64,000 bases of DNA from Aestuariispira insulae (GCF_003385955.1 NZ_QRDW01000001.1:809757-873756); one strand, 5' to 3'. Shown: positions 10,901-19,395, counted from the first letter of the stretch. Translations and numbers: made by a program. The notes: generated by a model from the sequence alone, not told the origin.

Positions 10901-11504
10901 CTATGCCAAACGCTATGCCGGCCTGGTGGAGCGGGTAAAAGAGGCTGAAACCAAGCTTCGCCCCAACAGCGACATCTTGGCCAAAGCCGTCGCCCGATAC
11001 TACTTCAAACTGATGGCCTACAAAGATGAATATGAAGTGGCGCGCCTCTTCACCAAGCCGGAATTCATGGAACAGGTGAAGGAAGCCTTTGAAGGTGATT
11101 TCAAACTGCGTTTCCATTTGGCCGCCCCGCTGTTGGCGGAACGCGATCCCAATACCGGCGCGCCGGTGAAACGGGAATACGGGGCCTGGATGCTCGGTGC
11201 CATGAAAATACTGGCGAAGCTGAAGGGATTGCGCGGCACCGCCTTCGATATCTTCGGCTATACACAAGAACGCCGGCATGAGCGTCAATTGATTGACAGC
11301 TATGAGCAAACCATCACCAAACTGCTGGACCATCTCAAACGGGACAATATCGACCTGGCCGCCGAGATCGCTGCTCTGCCGGAACAAATCCGAGGATTTG
11401 GTCATGTGAAGGAACGCCATATCCAGGATGTGAAGGCCAATGAAGAGGCATTGATGGCGCGCTTCCTCAACCCTGAAAAGAATATCGCCCGCGCCGCAGA
11501 ATAG
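7986..11504 (+). CDS. Indolepyruvate:ferredoxin oxidoreductase, fused large-chain form
   Basis: About 1172 residues. It oxidatively decarboxylates aryl (indole-, phenyl-) or branched 2-oxoacids to acyl-CoA with ferredoxin as acceptor. The fused form joins the TPP-dependent alpha part (N-terminal ~620 residues; GDGTYFHSG and NDAVAMTGGQP mark the TPP-Mg region) to the gamma-type beta domain (from about residue 730, GVGGTGVVTIG). Between them lies a Cys-rich Fe-S cluster segment near residue 640 (CEGCGDCGEVSNC, then C-N-K-D-Y-S-C-V-D-G-F-C). The reading frame stays open to a GTG at 7920, but ATG 7986 has GGGAGAAG upstream and begins the conserved MKLTSVSLEDKY. No Lrp/AsnC regulator is adjacent. 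A strong terminator follows. Confidence 0.92.
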   Translation: MKLTSVSLEDKYTLESGRIFTTGIQALVRLPLMQRARDIKAGLNTAGFISGYRGSPLGGVDQQLWKARKYLEEKNILFQPGINEDLAATAVWGSQQSQLFNDSEVDGIFGIWYGKAPGVDRTGDVFKHGNAAGSSKHGGVLVLAGDDHTCKSSTLPSQTEYAFMDAMMPVLAPAGVQEYLDMGIHGIALSRYSGLWIAFKTLAETVETSASVYVDPHRLQITMPTDFEMPEGGLNIRYPFPPLEQEQMLHKYRLYAALAYARANKLNQTVIDGPNRRLGIVTTGKSYLDVRQALEDLQISEEYAKEIGISVYKVGMVWPLEREGIRKFAEGLEEIIVVEEKRAVIENQLKEQLYNWREDVRPRVVGKFSEKGEWILPSADELTPARIARVLVDRLRGMKDGTTAEMESHFGNRLGFLESKEQQLSKRSASISRLPFFCSGCPHNTSTKVPEGSRALAGIGCHYMVQWMDRDTNTFTQMGGEGVTWVGQANFSKTKHVFANLGDGTYFHSGLLAIRQAVSAKVNITYKILYNDAVAMTGGQPFDGPLTPWDIARQVHAEGISKLVVVTDEPEKYGSGDLFPPQTTIHHRRELEKIQKDLREVPGTSILIYDQTCAAEKRRRRKRGQFPDPAKRAFINDAVCEGCGDCGEVSNCVSIEPKETEFGRKRKIDQSSCNKDYSCVDGFCPSFVTVHGGKPRKGSGAAQGAADKAGVTDVFETLPDPVLPKLSKPYGIMLTGVGGTGVVTIGAILGMAAHLENKGISILDMAGLAQKGGAVASHIRIAANPEDINAVRLAAGGANLLLGCDMVVSAGFDAMAKTDREFTKAVINTHEVLTGAFTTNPDMKYPGQELREIITDGVGSENTHFVAGTELATALMGDTIATNMFMLGYAYQKGFIPVSEEAITEAVKLNGVAVDSNLRAFLWGRRAAHDQEAVRKIIAVGKKPKTVIAKADSLEEIVDRRVAELTEYQNAAYAKRYAGLVERVKEAETKLRPNSDILAKAVARYYFKLMAYKDEYEVARLFTKPEFMEQVKEAFEGDFKLRFHLAAPLLAERDPNTGAPVKREYGAWMLGAMKILAKLKGLRGTAFDIFGYTQERRHERQLIDSYEQTITKLLDHLKRDNIDLAAEIAALPEQIRGFGHVKERHIQDVKANEEALMARFLNPEKNIARAAE

Positions 11505-11547
11505 GGCCATCGTGTATTGAGACCCCGACAGGGAGGTCTTCAAGGGG

Positions 11548-11594
11548 AAACAAACCCGGGAACGTCATACTCCGTTCCCGGGTTTGTTTTTTTT
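11548..11594 (+). terminator. Strong intrinsic terminator
   Basis: A 17-bp perfect stem (AAACAAACCCGGGAACG at 11548-11564 with 11573-11589), an 8-nt loop, and an unbroken T run ending at 11594. It terminates the indolepyruvate oxidoreductase transcript. Confidence 0.93.
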
Positions 11595-11618
11595 GGAAAA
11601 TCCGTCATGGGCGCTCCG

Positions 11619-11837
11619 TCATGCCGCTGCATGGTGGCAGCCGATCCGGAACCGGCCTGTGTCAGGCTTTCGCTCCCAAAAATGATCATGGATGGCAAAG
11701 ACCCCGGTCTGCACCATCGGTTCTATGATCCCAATGCCCAGCGCCAGCATCAGATCCCCGGTCAGGGCATAGGCAACACCGGTCGCCACCGCCAGATGGG
11801 TGACGCCATAACTCACTGTTTTGGCCAGAAGGCGCAT
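11619..11837 (-). CDS. DUF2061 small membrane protein
   Basis: A 72-residue protein starting MRLLAKTVSYGVTH with two hydrophobic segments and the DUF2061 signature LALGIGIIEPMVQT followed by HDHFWER. Function is unknown; members are small inner-membrane proteins. The reading frame extends upstream to 11951, but ATG 11837 has GGGAGGGGTGAG before it and starts the conserved domain. It follows the 60-residue gene by 4 bp, so the two are co-transcribed. Confidence 0.75.
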   Translation of the reverse strand: MRLLAKTVSYGVTHLAVATGVAYALTGDLMLALGIGIIEPMVQTGVFAIHDHFWERKPDTGRFRIGCHHAAA

Positions 11838-11841
11838 GATC

Positions 11842-12024
11842 TCACCCCTCCCGCGCCGGCACGGTTTCCAGGAAAGGACGGTCAATGCCGCCCGGTATCG
11901 CACCATAGCCCTGTTCGCTAAGATATCCGAGGCATCCACAGGCGATATCATCCATCAATTGGCGCGATCCGGCCGCCGCCTCTCGCAATTTTGTCAGGCA
12001 AAAAAGATCATATTGGTCATTCAT
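11842..12024 (-). CDS. Small hypothetical protein (60 aa)
   Basis: Not recognised. The start MNDQYDLFCLTKL is chosen because AAAGGAGAG precedes this ATG at good spacing; the frame is open further to 12063. The protein is soluble, with three cysteines (positions 9, 42 and 44) including a CGC pair in DDIACGCLGYL. It sits 4 bp upstream of the DUF2061 gene with a strong ribosome binding site, which supports real translation. Confidence 0.55.
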   Translation of the reverse strand: MNDQYDLFCLTKLREAAAGSRQLMDDIACGCLGYLSEQGYGAIPGGIDRPFLETVPAREG

Positions 12025-12152
12025 GTCGGCTCTCCTTTCAACGCAAAGGTAAGCCGCCCCCATTAATCCTCAAAATTGATTTTAATGAGGGTTGTTTTCG
12101 TTTTTTCCGATTAATGATAATAACCAGGAAACCATTTTGTCGATGGCCGGGA

Positions 12153-12911
12153 TTAATAGCTTCCCGAAGCGTCGGCACTGGCCCGCGGAAGATAACGCCG
12201 GATAATCTGTTCTCGGCGGCCTGTTGCCCTGACCTGTTCGAAAGCATCCTGCCAGCTGGCGACGATTTGTGGATCGGCAGTTTTGGCAAAAACAAGATAC
12301 AATTCGGCCTTTTTCAATCGGAAGACCGGTTTAATCTTATCGGACGCCATGCCGTTAATCCGTAATTGATAATAGGCGGACAGATCCGACAGATAAATTA
12401 GATCGACCCGCCCCATTGTCAGCATGACCAGTTGTTTGTCCGTTACGGTATAGGGCTGCAAATTTTGGAACCCGAGCGATTTCAAATAAACATGGGATCC
12501 GCCGCCATTTTGCACCAATATTGATCCAACATCCCGGGCCTCATCCAGGTTGTTGATCTCCATAGCAAACTGATCATTGCCGAACAGATAGTCCTGAACC
12601 TCAAACAACGGCCCGACCCATTGAAAATCTTCCTCACGGGTTGGAAGACGGGTGGTCGAAAAAAGCGCAGTATCCGGATCGGTCAGCGCCTGTTGATAAG
12701 CCCGTTTCCAAGGCAGGATTCTGGCTTTGAACGGTATCCCTAACATTTCTGACATGGCCCGGACCATGTCAGCGCCTATCCCCGTCAAACGCCCATCTTC
12801 CAGATAGTTGAATGGCGCATATTCTTCGGTCAGAAGATTCACCCTGACTTGCGCTTGTGCAGGGGTTGCAATAGACAAACATACGGCAAAGAGGATGAAC
12901 AAACGCGGCAT
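12153..12911 (-). CDS. Periplasmic solute-binding protein, family 3 (orphan)
   Basis: About 252 residues with a signal peptide (hydrophobic core LFILFAVCLS, cleavage near AQA-QVR). It has the SBP_bac_3 fold pattern: TEEYAPFNYLEDGRLTGIGADMV near the N-terminus and LPWKRAYQQAL next. Family members bind amino acids or act as sensory periplasmic proteins. No permease or ATPase gene is nearby, so it may feed an unlinked transporter or a sensor. ATG 12911 is preferred over an upstream TTG at 12938 because GGAAG precedes it. Confidence 0.8.
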   Translation of the reverse strand: MPRLFILFAVCLSIATPAQAQVRVNLLTEEYAPFNYLEDGRLTGIGADMVRAMSEMLGIPFKARILPWKRAYQQALTDPDTALFSTTRLPTREEDFQWVGPLFEVQDYLFGNDQFAMEINNLDEARDVGSILVQNGGGSHVYLKSLGFQNLQPYTVTDKQLVMLTMGRVDLIYLSDLSAYYQLRINGMASDKIKPVFRLKKAELYLVFAKTADPQIVASWQDAFEQVRATGRREQIIRRYLPRASADASGSY

Positions 12912-13012
12912 CGGCTTCCATCGGTCACAATTCGACAATTACGCCGTGATCATACTCTCCAAGCTGCAAAGAAATGCTTAACCGGTATGCCGGATCAAGC
13001 ACCAGTCGTAAT

Positions 13013-14875
13013 CTAATCATCCAGCCAGCGCATATGATGGATCATGTCGGACCGGACAAAACGCCGGCCGCCAATCACCAGATCGCGAATGCCGGATGGC
13101 TCGAGGGAATACCGCCCTTCTTCTACGTATCTCTTCAATTCCGGCCAGCTCCCGGCCCCTGTTTCAATTTGGCTGTCCGTTTCCTGATTGAACAGCTCCA
13201 TATCAGAACCAAACTCCCATTTTCCAGAGCGTGTCCGAAGATAGACACTGGCCTCTGCCCCAGTGCCTGAATTGAAAAGAACCATATCCTCGGCGCCGTC
13301 TTCATTCATATCTTCCAGAAGGATGGCGCATCTGGTCTCAGTCGTCCCCTGTCGGACATAACAGTCTTCAAAACGCCATCCATGATAATCCAGCCACGCC
13401 CGGGCATCTTCTTCGGCAACAACCGCGTCTTTGGGGTAGATATCGATATAGTCGCTGACGAACAGCAAATCTTTTCGGCCCTTCCCATCCATGTCGGCAG
13501 GATGGTCCATCCTCATCCCGCCGAAATGGTTTTTAGTTTCTTCCGCCAGTGCCAGTTTTCTTTGAATGCGTTCGTTCGCCATCAGTTCCGGATCATCCTT
13601 GATCGATTGGAAGGCGGTTTGTCCCTCGGTCCCTAAATCAGTCAACAGATGTTCGAAATCAAATTCCTCCGGAATCACTTCGCCGTTTTTCAACCGGGCC
13701 AGCTGATCACGCGCGCTCAGTCCATAAGGCTCTATCACCGGCAGATGAACCACCAGGGCCACCAATGCCGTTCCCGCCGCCAGCAGCGGATTGAACCGGC
13801 AGACTGCGGTCATCCAATCCTGCTTTTTCCAAAGCACCGCCCCGGCATAGGCCAGCCCGTACACAAACCCGCAGATTGCCAGCGCCATCATATAAAAACG
13901 GGCCGGGGTCCAGCCATGCTGTCCAACCCGCTCGCTCAGGGCCAGAACCGCCAGGATGCCCAGAACCGGCAACAGGATGTTGGCCAGCATGACCAACCAC
14001 CCGGCCGGACGCCAGAACCGGTTTTCCTCTTGGCCGGTCTGGATCGCCGCATTTTCAAACAGAATCAGAAGAAACAGGGCCGATAGGAGGATCCGGGAAG
14101 CAAACTGGGTATCCCAAAGCCCCATAACGCCGGTGAAGGGAAGAGCACTGAGAAACAGCAGAATCATCCCGGCCAGCAAAGGGGTTAAGAAGCCGGACAG
14201 GATCGTAACCAGCTTCAGCATCACCTGAATGATGCCGGATTTTTCCCGGGCCATGGCCAGCCCCAGCGCAAAAAAAGCAGTGGAGAAAGGCAATCCGAAC
14301 CAGGCTTCATCGATCAGATCACCAAAAAACGAAATACCGATCATCCCAAACAGCGCAGCCAGCAAGGCCAGCAACAACCAACCCAAGCCGAGGAAGAACC
14401 CGGCAATCAATAATGTCAGCACATTGGTCCAGGCATGAAGGAACAACGGTGCATAGGAAAAACGTGCAGGGCCTTTTTCCTGCTGTCTTTGAAAAAATGG
14501 CAGTGAGATCGCCGCCACCGCCAGGCAGGAGAGATAATAGGCAAACTGAAATGTGCTGCCACCGTGGCTGCCGCGATAGGTGGCATTGGATATCAGGCTA
14601 TCAAGACCGATCCAGGAAACCGAGAGATAATAGAGCCCCCCTAACAGCAATCCCATCCCTCCTGAGAAGGCCATGGCACTTTTCCAGGTTTTTCCATCCA
14701 GCACCAGCATGCAAACTGTCGGCGTGATCAGGAGGAACAGGAAGGCTGTATCCTCCAGCAGGCGCATGGCAGGGTCGATCAGTCCACTTTCCCGCACCAG
14801 ATAGATCGCAACCCCCTGTAGCAGGCCAAGCCCAGCCAGATAGAAACGGATCCCGCTGTCTGCATGATTGGTCAT
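13013..14875 (-). CDS. DUF4153 polytopic membrane protein with C-terminal soluble region
   Basis: A 620-residue protein. Residues ~10-390 contain about a dozen hydrophobic helices matching the DUF4153 family of uncharacterised inner-membrane proteins. Residues ~400-620 are soluble. There, DMDGKGRKDLLFVSDYIDIY and DMNEDGAEDMVLFN look like FG-GAP/VCBS-type Asp-rich calcium-binding loops, suggesting a periplasmic beta-propeller-like or dockerin-like fold. Function is unknown. It is divergent from a second solute-binding protein gene at 15043 and follows another at 12911, all without an ABC transporter. Confidence 0.75.
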   Translation of the reverse strand: MTNHADSGIRFYLAGLGLLQGVAIYLVRESGLIDPAMRLLEDTAFLFLLITPTVCMLVLDGKTWKSAMAFSGGMGLLLGGLYYLSVSWIGLDSLISNATYRGSHGGSTFQFAYYLSCLAVAAISLPFFQRQQEKGPARFSYAPLFLHAWTNVLTLLIAGFFLGLGWLLLALLAALFGMIGISFFGDLIDEAWFGLPFSTAFFALGLAMAREKSGIIQVMLKLVTILSGFLTPLLAGMILLFLSALPFTGVMGLWDTQFASRILLSALFLLILFENAAIQTGQEENRFWRPAGWLVMLANILLPVLGILAVLALSERVGQHGWTPARFYMMALAICGFVYGLAYAGAVLWKKQDWMTAVCRFNPLLAAGTALVALVVHLPVIEPYGLSARDQLARLKNGEVIPEEFDFEHLLTDLGTEGQTAFQSIKDDPELMANERIQRKLALAEETKNHFGGMRMDHPADMDGKGRKDLLFVSDYIDIYPKDAVVAEEDARAWLDYHGWRFEDCYVRQGTTETRCAILLEDMNEDGAEDMVLFNSGTGAEASVYLRTRSGKWEFGSDMELFNQETDSQIETGAGSWPELKRYVEEGRYSLEPSGIRDLVIGGRRFVRSDMIHHMRWLDD

Positions 14876-15042
14876 TTGGCTTCCCCCCGCAAAACACGTT
14901 AATTTCTGGCAACCTACTGTTGGAAGATGGCAAAATCCAGGCAGAAGGTCCGCTGGGACTCACCTGTTATTTTTTTGTAAAATGAAACTTTGTCACCCTA
15001 TGGTATCCTTTCCAGATTGGACGGTTATCTGAGATTTCTCTG

Positions 15043-15831
15043 ATGATGAAGAATTCCTTGAGATGCTTCTTAATGTGTCTAAGTATTTTGGTCGCGACTG
15101 CCGCCCAAGGGGCCGACCAAGCGCGGACGATCACCATATCAACTGGTGAATACCCGCCCTATGCCTCAAAGGAATTCGTCCATTTCGGATTGGTCCCCCG
15201 CATCGTCAGTGAAGCCTTTGCGTCCGAAAATATCGAGGTCGAGTATCGATTTTTCCCCTGGGCCCGATCCTATGAATTGTCCCGGGACGGCATGGTGGAT
15301 GCCACTGCCTATTGGTACTATTCCAAGGAGCGCCAGGCAGACCATATCTACAGTGATCCCCTGTTCGAAGACGTGATTGTCTGGTTTCACCGCAAGGATC
15401 TGGATTTTCAGTGGAAGAAGTTAGGAGATTTGACCGACTACCGGATCGGTGCAGTAAATGGCTACACTTATACACCCGAATTCTATGCCTTGATCAAACA
15501 GGGAATCCTATCCGTGGAATTCGTCAACCGGGACCAATTGAATTACCGGAAACTGGTGGGCGACCGGATCGATGCCTTTCCGGAAACCCTGGATACCGGG
15601 CTTTATTACATCCAGTCCAACCTGACACCGGCCCAGGCCGCGCACATCACCTATCACCCACAGCCATTTTCGAAAAAACGCACCTTTCTGCTGGCCCCAC
15701 GGATAAAGCCAGAATCGGCTGAATTGATCCGTGCCTTCAACCGCGGCCTGGCCCGCCTTATAGCCGATGGCCGCTTCCAGCAATTCATCTCGGAATCACG
15801 TCTGGGCGGGTCTCTGCCGCCAATAAACTAA
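15043..15831 (+). CDS. Periplasmic solute-binding protein, family 3 (orphan)
   Basis: A 262-residue protein with a signal peptide ending near AAQG-ADQ. The core fits SBP_bac_3: TISTGEYPPYASKEF, then RFFPWARSYELS, paralogous in layout to the protein at 12153-12911 (EYAPF and LPWKRAYQ at the same places). No permease genes are linked. Start ATG 15043 is immediately followed by a second ATG; neither has a strong ribosome binding site. Ligand unknown. Confidence 0.8.
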   Translation: MMKNSLRCFLMCLSILVATAAQGADQARTITISTGEYPPYASKEFVHFGLVPRIVSEAFASENIEVEYRFFPWARSYELSRDGMVDATAYWYYSKERQADHIYSDPLFEDVIVWFHRKDLDFQWKKLGDLTDYRIGAVNGYTYTPEFYALIKQGILSVEFVNRDQLNYRKLVGDRIDAFPETLDTGLYYIQSNLTPAQAAHITYHPQPFSKKRTFLLAPRIKPESAELIRAFNRGLARLIADGRFQQFISESRLGGSLPPIN

Positions 15832-15920
15832 GATGGCCTCAGCTAAGATTCTGATTTTAAACATGAAAAACTGCGATATGATTATTTGAAAAAGAGCCAT
15901 TGCCAGGAAGATGAGCGGCC

Positions 15921-17276
15921 TTGACGAAACTTAGTAAAAAACAACGGGAAAAACTGTTGGAGGCAGGCCGCCTGCTTCGGGAAGCGGAAAAACCCGTGCG
16001 GGTGCTTCGCACGGTTGGCTGGCCGCCGGAAGTCGCGGCAAAATTCTTCACCGACGGGGCAAAGGAGCTTCCGCGCCATGACTATGTTCCGGTCGATGAC
16101 AGTCCGGTACAGGAAAAACTGGCAGCGGCGCGGAAACTGATCGATGGCGACAGTCCGGCCCATCTCTGGCTCACCCGTGCCGCCCAATCCCTGGAGACCG
16201 GGGCGCGCATGCTTTCCGCCGTCGGCACCAAGGCTTTCCATGACCATTCAGCAAGCCTGTATAAGACACCGGCTGCCCCCATGCTGGATGGCGAAAGCCG
16301 CCCATTGGACCTGGCCCTCCAGTTGGATGAAACTTTAGAGGCCTTCCGCCCCACCGATGGGCAGCCGCTGGGCACGCCGGAACCTTCCGAGGTGATGGGG
16401 GCTGATGAGCTGGCTGCGCGCATGCGCCCGGTAATTGAGCGTTTTTTTGGCGAAGAAGCTCCCGAAGTCACGGTGGTGGACAGCCTCTCCGCCAACGCGC
16501 TGGCCGGGCCCCGTGCCATCCGGCTGCGCCGTGGTGCGGCCTTTACGCCGCATGATCTGCAGCAATTGATCCAACATGAAGCCTTCATCCATGTAGCCAC
16601 CTCGCTGAATGGCAAAGCCCAGGAAGACCTTCCGCTGCTGGCGGGCGGCCATCCGGGAACAACCCGGACCCAGGAAGGTCTTGCAGTCTTTTCGGAGATG
16701 ATCACAGGTGCCATGGACCCAGCTCGGCTGCGCCGTCTGGCCGATCGGGTCATTGCGATCCAGATGTCCATTGAAGGCGCCGACTTCCTTGAGCTTTACC
16801 AGTTTTTCCGGGAACGCGGCAATGGCGAAGGGCAGGCTTTTGAATCCGCCAGACGGGTCGTGCGCGGCGGCCTGGTCACCGGTGGCGCCCCCTTTACCAA
16901 GGATGTGGTTTATCTGGAGGGCCTGTTGCAGGTCCATAATTTCCTGCGCGCCACGGTTCAGTTCGGTCGGCTGGATTGCTTGCACCTGCTTTTTGCCGGA
17001 AAGCTGGATGTTCAGGACCTGCCCGCATTGATCATGCTGGCGGAAAACGGCCTGTGCCGTTTCCCCCGCTTTTTGCCGCCCTGGGTGGTGGATTCTGGCT
17101 TCCTGATATCCTATCTCGCCTATTCATCCTTCCTAAATCGGGTGAACCTGACGAAGGTGCGCCAGCATTATCATGACATGCTGGCCCATATCCCAAAACT
17201 GGATATCCCGGTCCGGGAGAGCGACCCCTTCGTCCATGTAACCGTCGCAAGCACCAACGGCATGGATCTGGATTAA
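15921..17276 (+). CDS. MATCAP/DUF1704 family peptidase-like protein (QEGLA motif)
   Basis: A 451-residue protein of the DUF1704 family (flavohemoglobin-expression-modulating QEGLA proteins, now linked to the eukaryotic MATCAP tyrosine carboxypeptidases). The metallopeptidase-like motif H-E-A-F-I-H (HExxxH) is near residue 214, and TRTQEGLAVFSEM follows near 251, supplying the third acidic ligand. The start is TTG at 15921 with AGGAAG about 11 nt before it; no ATG/GTG lies close in frame, so the true start is uncertain. The bacterial substrate is unknown. Confidence 0.82.
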   Translation: MTKLSKKQREKLLEAGRLLREAEKPVRVLRTVGWPPEVAAKFFTDGAKELPRHDYVPVDDSPVQEKLAAARKLIDGDSPAHLWLTRAAQSLETGARMLSAVGTKAFHDHSASLYKTPAAPMLDGESRPLDLALQLDETLEAFRPTDGQPLGTPEPSEVMGADELAARMRPVIERFFGEEAPEVTVVDSLSANALAGPRAIRLRRGAAFTPHDLQQLIQHEAFIHVATSLNGKAQEDLPLLAGGHPGTTRTQEGLAVFSEMITGAMDPARLRRLADRVIAIQMSIEGADFLELYQFFRERGNGEGQAFESARRVVRGGLVTGGAPFTKDVVYLEGLLQVHNFLRATVQFGRLDCLHLLFAGKLDVQDLPALIMLAENGLCRFPRFLPPWVVDSGFLISYLAYSSFLNRVNLTKVRQHYHDMLAHIPKLDIPVRESDPFVHVTVASTNGMDLD

Positions 17277-17383
17277 CCGCCAAGCCCACTCATCACCATC
17301 CGTTACATGGTGAAAACCAACGGGGCGCACCCAACACCCGAAACAGAACGGCCCGTATGACCTCAGACGCATTTGAAAATTCG

Positions 17384-17415
17384 CAAAAAAAGGGAGCGAA
17401 TAGTTTCGCTCCCTT
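17384..17415 (-). terminator. Intrinsic terminator for gapR
   Basis: The stem AAGGGAGCGAA (17390-17400)/TTCGCTCCCTT (17405-17415), 4-nt loop, is followed on the minus strand by a run of six T's. It lies downstream of the minus-strand gapR gene. Confidence 0.9.
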
Positions 17416-17446
17416 GACATAAGCCTTAGTTTTTTGCGCTGACGGA

Positions 17447-17752
17447 TCAGGCCATGCCAAGCGCCGACATATAGGTTTCCAGCAGGGCTTCCTGCTCGGC
17501 GCGGTCATTCTGGTCCATCTTGCGGATCTTGATGATCTGGCGAATGGTCTTCACGTCAAAACCGTCCCCCTTCGCCTCGGCATAGACTTCCTTCACATCT
17601 TCGGCCAATGCTGCCTTTTCTTCTTCCAGGCGTTCAATGCGCTCGATAATGGAACGCAGGCGCTCCCCGGTCACACCGGTGGCACCGGCGGTGCTTTCCA
17701 CCTCGGCAATGGCTTCGGCAACATTCGGCTGGAAACCTTCGGTATCGGACAT
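17447..17752 (-). CDS. gapR: GapR/DUF2312 nucleoid-associated protein
   Basis: A 101-residue protein with the DUF2312 signature: LRSIIERIERLEEEKAAL, then EVYAEAKGDGFDVKTIRQII and a C-terminal ALLETYMSALGM. In Caulobacter, GapR binds AT-rich, overtwisted DNA ahead of replication and transcription forks and stimulates topoisomerases. The long coiled-coil helix is evident at residues ~30-60. It is monocistronic and ends in its own terminator. It is divergent from hemN across a 185-bp region. Confidence 0.92.
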   Translation of the reverse strand: MSDTEGFQPNVAEAIAEVESTAGATGVTGERLRSIIERIERLEEEKAALAEDVKEVYAEAKGDGFDVKTIRQIIKIRKMDQNDRAEQEALLETYMSALGMA

Positions 17753-17889
17753 GCGTCACCCCTGTAATCAATCGGTCAATTCAATGTGCGGCCTTTGCCG
17801 CGAGGGGCGCACCTTAGCGAATGGCGGGTACCGGTTCAAACGGTTTCAAAAGGCCAAATGAGGCTTTTTTTGGCCCAAAGGGCGAATGA

Positions 17890-17903
17890 TTGACCGAGGT
17901 CAA
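17890..17903. promoter_or_regulatory. FNR/FixK-type box upstream of hemN
   Basis: TTGACCGAGGTCAA is a perfect 5+5 palindrome and an exact match to the FNR/FixK consensus TTGA-N6-TCAA. Its centre lies 41.5 bp before the A of the hemN start codon. Oxygen-responsive activation of hemN by FnrL/FixK is well known in alphaproteobacteria. Confidence 0.85.
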
Positions 17904-17937
17904 TGCCTTGGCACCGTTTTGATGACAAATCATAACC

Positions 17938-19302
17938 ATGACCGATACACAGCTCATCGCCAAATATTCCGGCCCCGTGCCCCGCTATACCAGCTATCCG
18001 ACCGCACCGCAGTTCCATGACGGTGTGAAGGAAGCCGACTATCGCACCTGGCTGGCCGATATCCCGAGCGAGCGGCCCCTGTCGCTCTATTTCCACATCC
18101 CCTATTGCGATACGCTCTGCTGGTTCTGCGGCTGCATGACCAAAATAACCGAGCGCTATCTGCCGGTGACCAATTATCTGGCCAGGCTATTGCGCGAGAT
18201 TGAGTTAACCGCAGAGGCACTGGGCACCAAACGCCTGGTCGAGCACATCCATTGGGGCGGCGGGTCGCCTACCATCCTGAAACCCGGTGACGTCCTGCGG
18301 CTGGCGGAACAGACCGCAAAGCATTTTGATCTGATGGACCGAACGGATTTTGCCGTGGAAATTGATCCGCGCGGTGTTACGCTGGACATGGCCCGGGCCC
18401 TGGCCGATGCCGGGGTCAGCCGGGCCAGCATCGGTATCCAGGATTTCAATCCCCTGATCCAGAAACTGATCAACCGGGTCCAGCCGTTTGATGAGACCAA
18501 GGAGGTTGTTATCAACCTGCGCCGGGAAGGGATTGCCAATATCAATCTGGACCTGATGTATGGCCTGCCTCACCAAAAGGTTTCCCATGTGGCGCGCACA
18601 GTGGAACTGGCGCTCAGCCTCACACCGTCGCGCTTGGCGTTGTTCGGCTATGCCCATGTGCCTTGGATGAAAAAGCATCAGCGCCTGATCAACGAAGAGC
18701 ACCTGCCCGACGCAGCCCTGAGGCTGGAACAATCGGAATATGCCGCGCAGATGATCCTGGATGCAGGCTATGTGCGGATCGGGTTGGACCATTTTGCCCA
18801 TCCGGAAGACGAAATGGCCATCGCCTATCAGGCAGGACGCCTGAAACGGAACTTCCAGGGTTACACCACCGACCAAGCGGAAAACCTGATTGGGTTCGGT
18901 GCCTCCGCCATCGGGGTCAGCGACGGCGGCTATGTGCAAAACCACACCGCGATCCACGAATATGAACGCAGCATTGATCACGGAAGATTGCCAATCGCCC
19001 GCGGGGTCGCGGTCAGCGGTGAAGACCACCTCCGCCGGTCAGTCATCCAGGAGTTGATGTGTCACTATGCTGTGGATCTGGATCTGCTGCTCAACCAGCA
19101 TGACCCTGCATCCCCGGACGCACAGGAATTTTTCGAAAGCGAGCTTGCCGGAATGACCGATTTGATTGCTGACGGCCTGATGGAACTGGAAGATTCTATC
19201 ATCACGGTGACAGAGGCCGGAAAACCATTCGTGCGTGTCATCTGCGCCCGCTTCGATCAATATCTCGGCAATGAAAAGGGGCGTCATTCCGCAGCGGTTT
19301 GA
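17938..19302 (+). CDS. hemN: Oxygen-independent coproporphyrinogen III oxidase
   Basis: A 454-residue radical SAM enzyme that converts coproporphyrinogen III to protoporphyrinogen IX in heme (and possibly bacteriochlorophyll) synthesis under low oxygen. The 4Fe-4S/SAM motif is IPYCDTLCWFCGC near residue 56 (CxxxCxxC plus the HemN-specific extra Cys). HWGGGSPT near 104 and QDFNPLIQ near 180 fit HemN rather than HemW. Length matches the family. An FNR-type box lies just upstream, and there is no visible Shine-Dalgarno sequence. Confidence 0.95.
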   Translation: MTDTQLIAKYSGPVPRYTSYPTAPQFHDGVKEADYRTWLADIPSERPLSLYFHIPYCDTLCWFCGCMTKITERYLPVTNYLARLLREIELTAEALGTKRLVEHIHWGGGSPTILKPGDVLRLAEQTAKHFDLMDRTDFAVEIDPRGVTLDMARALADAGVSRASIGIQDFNPLIQKLINRVQPFDETKEVVINLRREGIANINLDLMYGLPHQKVSHVARTVELALSLTPSRLALFGYAHVPWMKKHQRLINEEHLPDAALRLEQSEYAAQMILDAGYVRIGLDHFAHPEDEMAIAYQAGRLKRNFQGYTTDQAENLIGFGASAIGVSDGGYVQNHTAIHEYERSIDHGRLPIARGVAVSGEDHLRRSVIQELMCHYAVDLDLLLNQHDPASPDAQEFFESELAGMTDLIADGLMELEDSIITVTEAGKPFVRVICARFDQYLGNEKGRHSAAV

Positions 19303-19395
19303 CACAACCCTTGCCGGATGTGCCAAACCGAAAGGCTTCCCCCGCCTGAACAATAGGGGTAAGCTCCTGAAACAGTTTTATTTTCAGGGGTTCTC

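Noticed and set aside
15911..15934. A tiny ATG frame just before the MATCAP-like gene
   Set aside because: ATG 15911 runs only 7 codons to TAG; nothing supports translation beyond chance.
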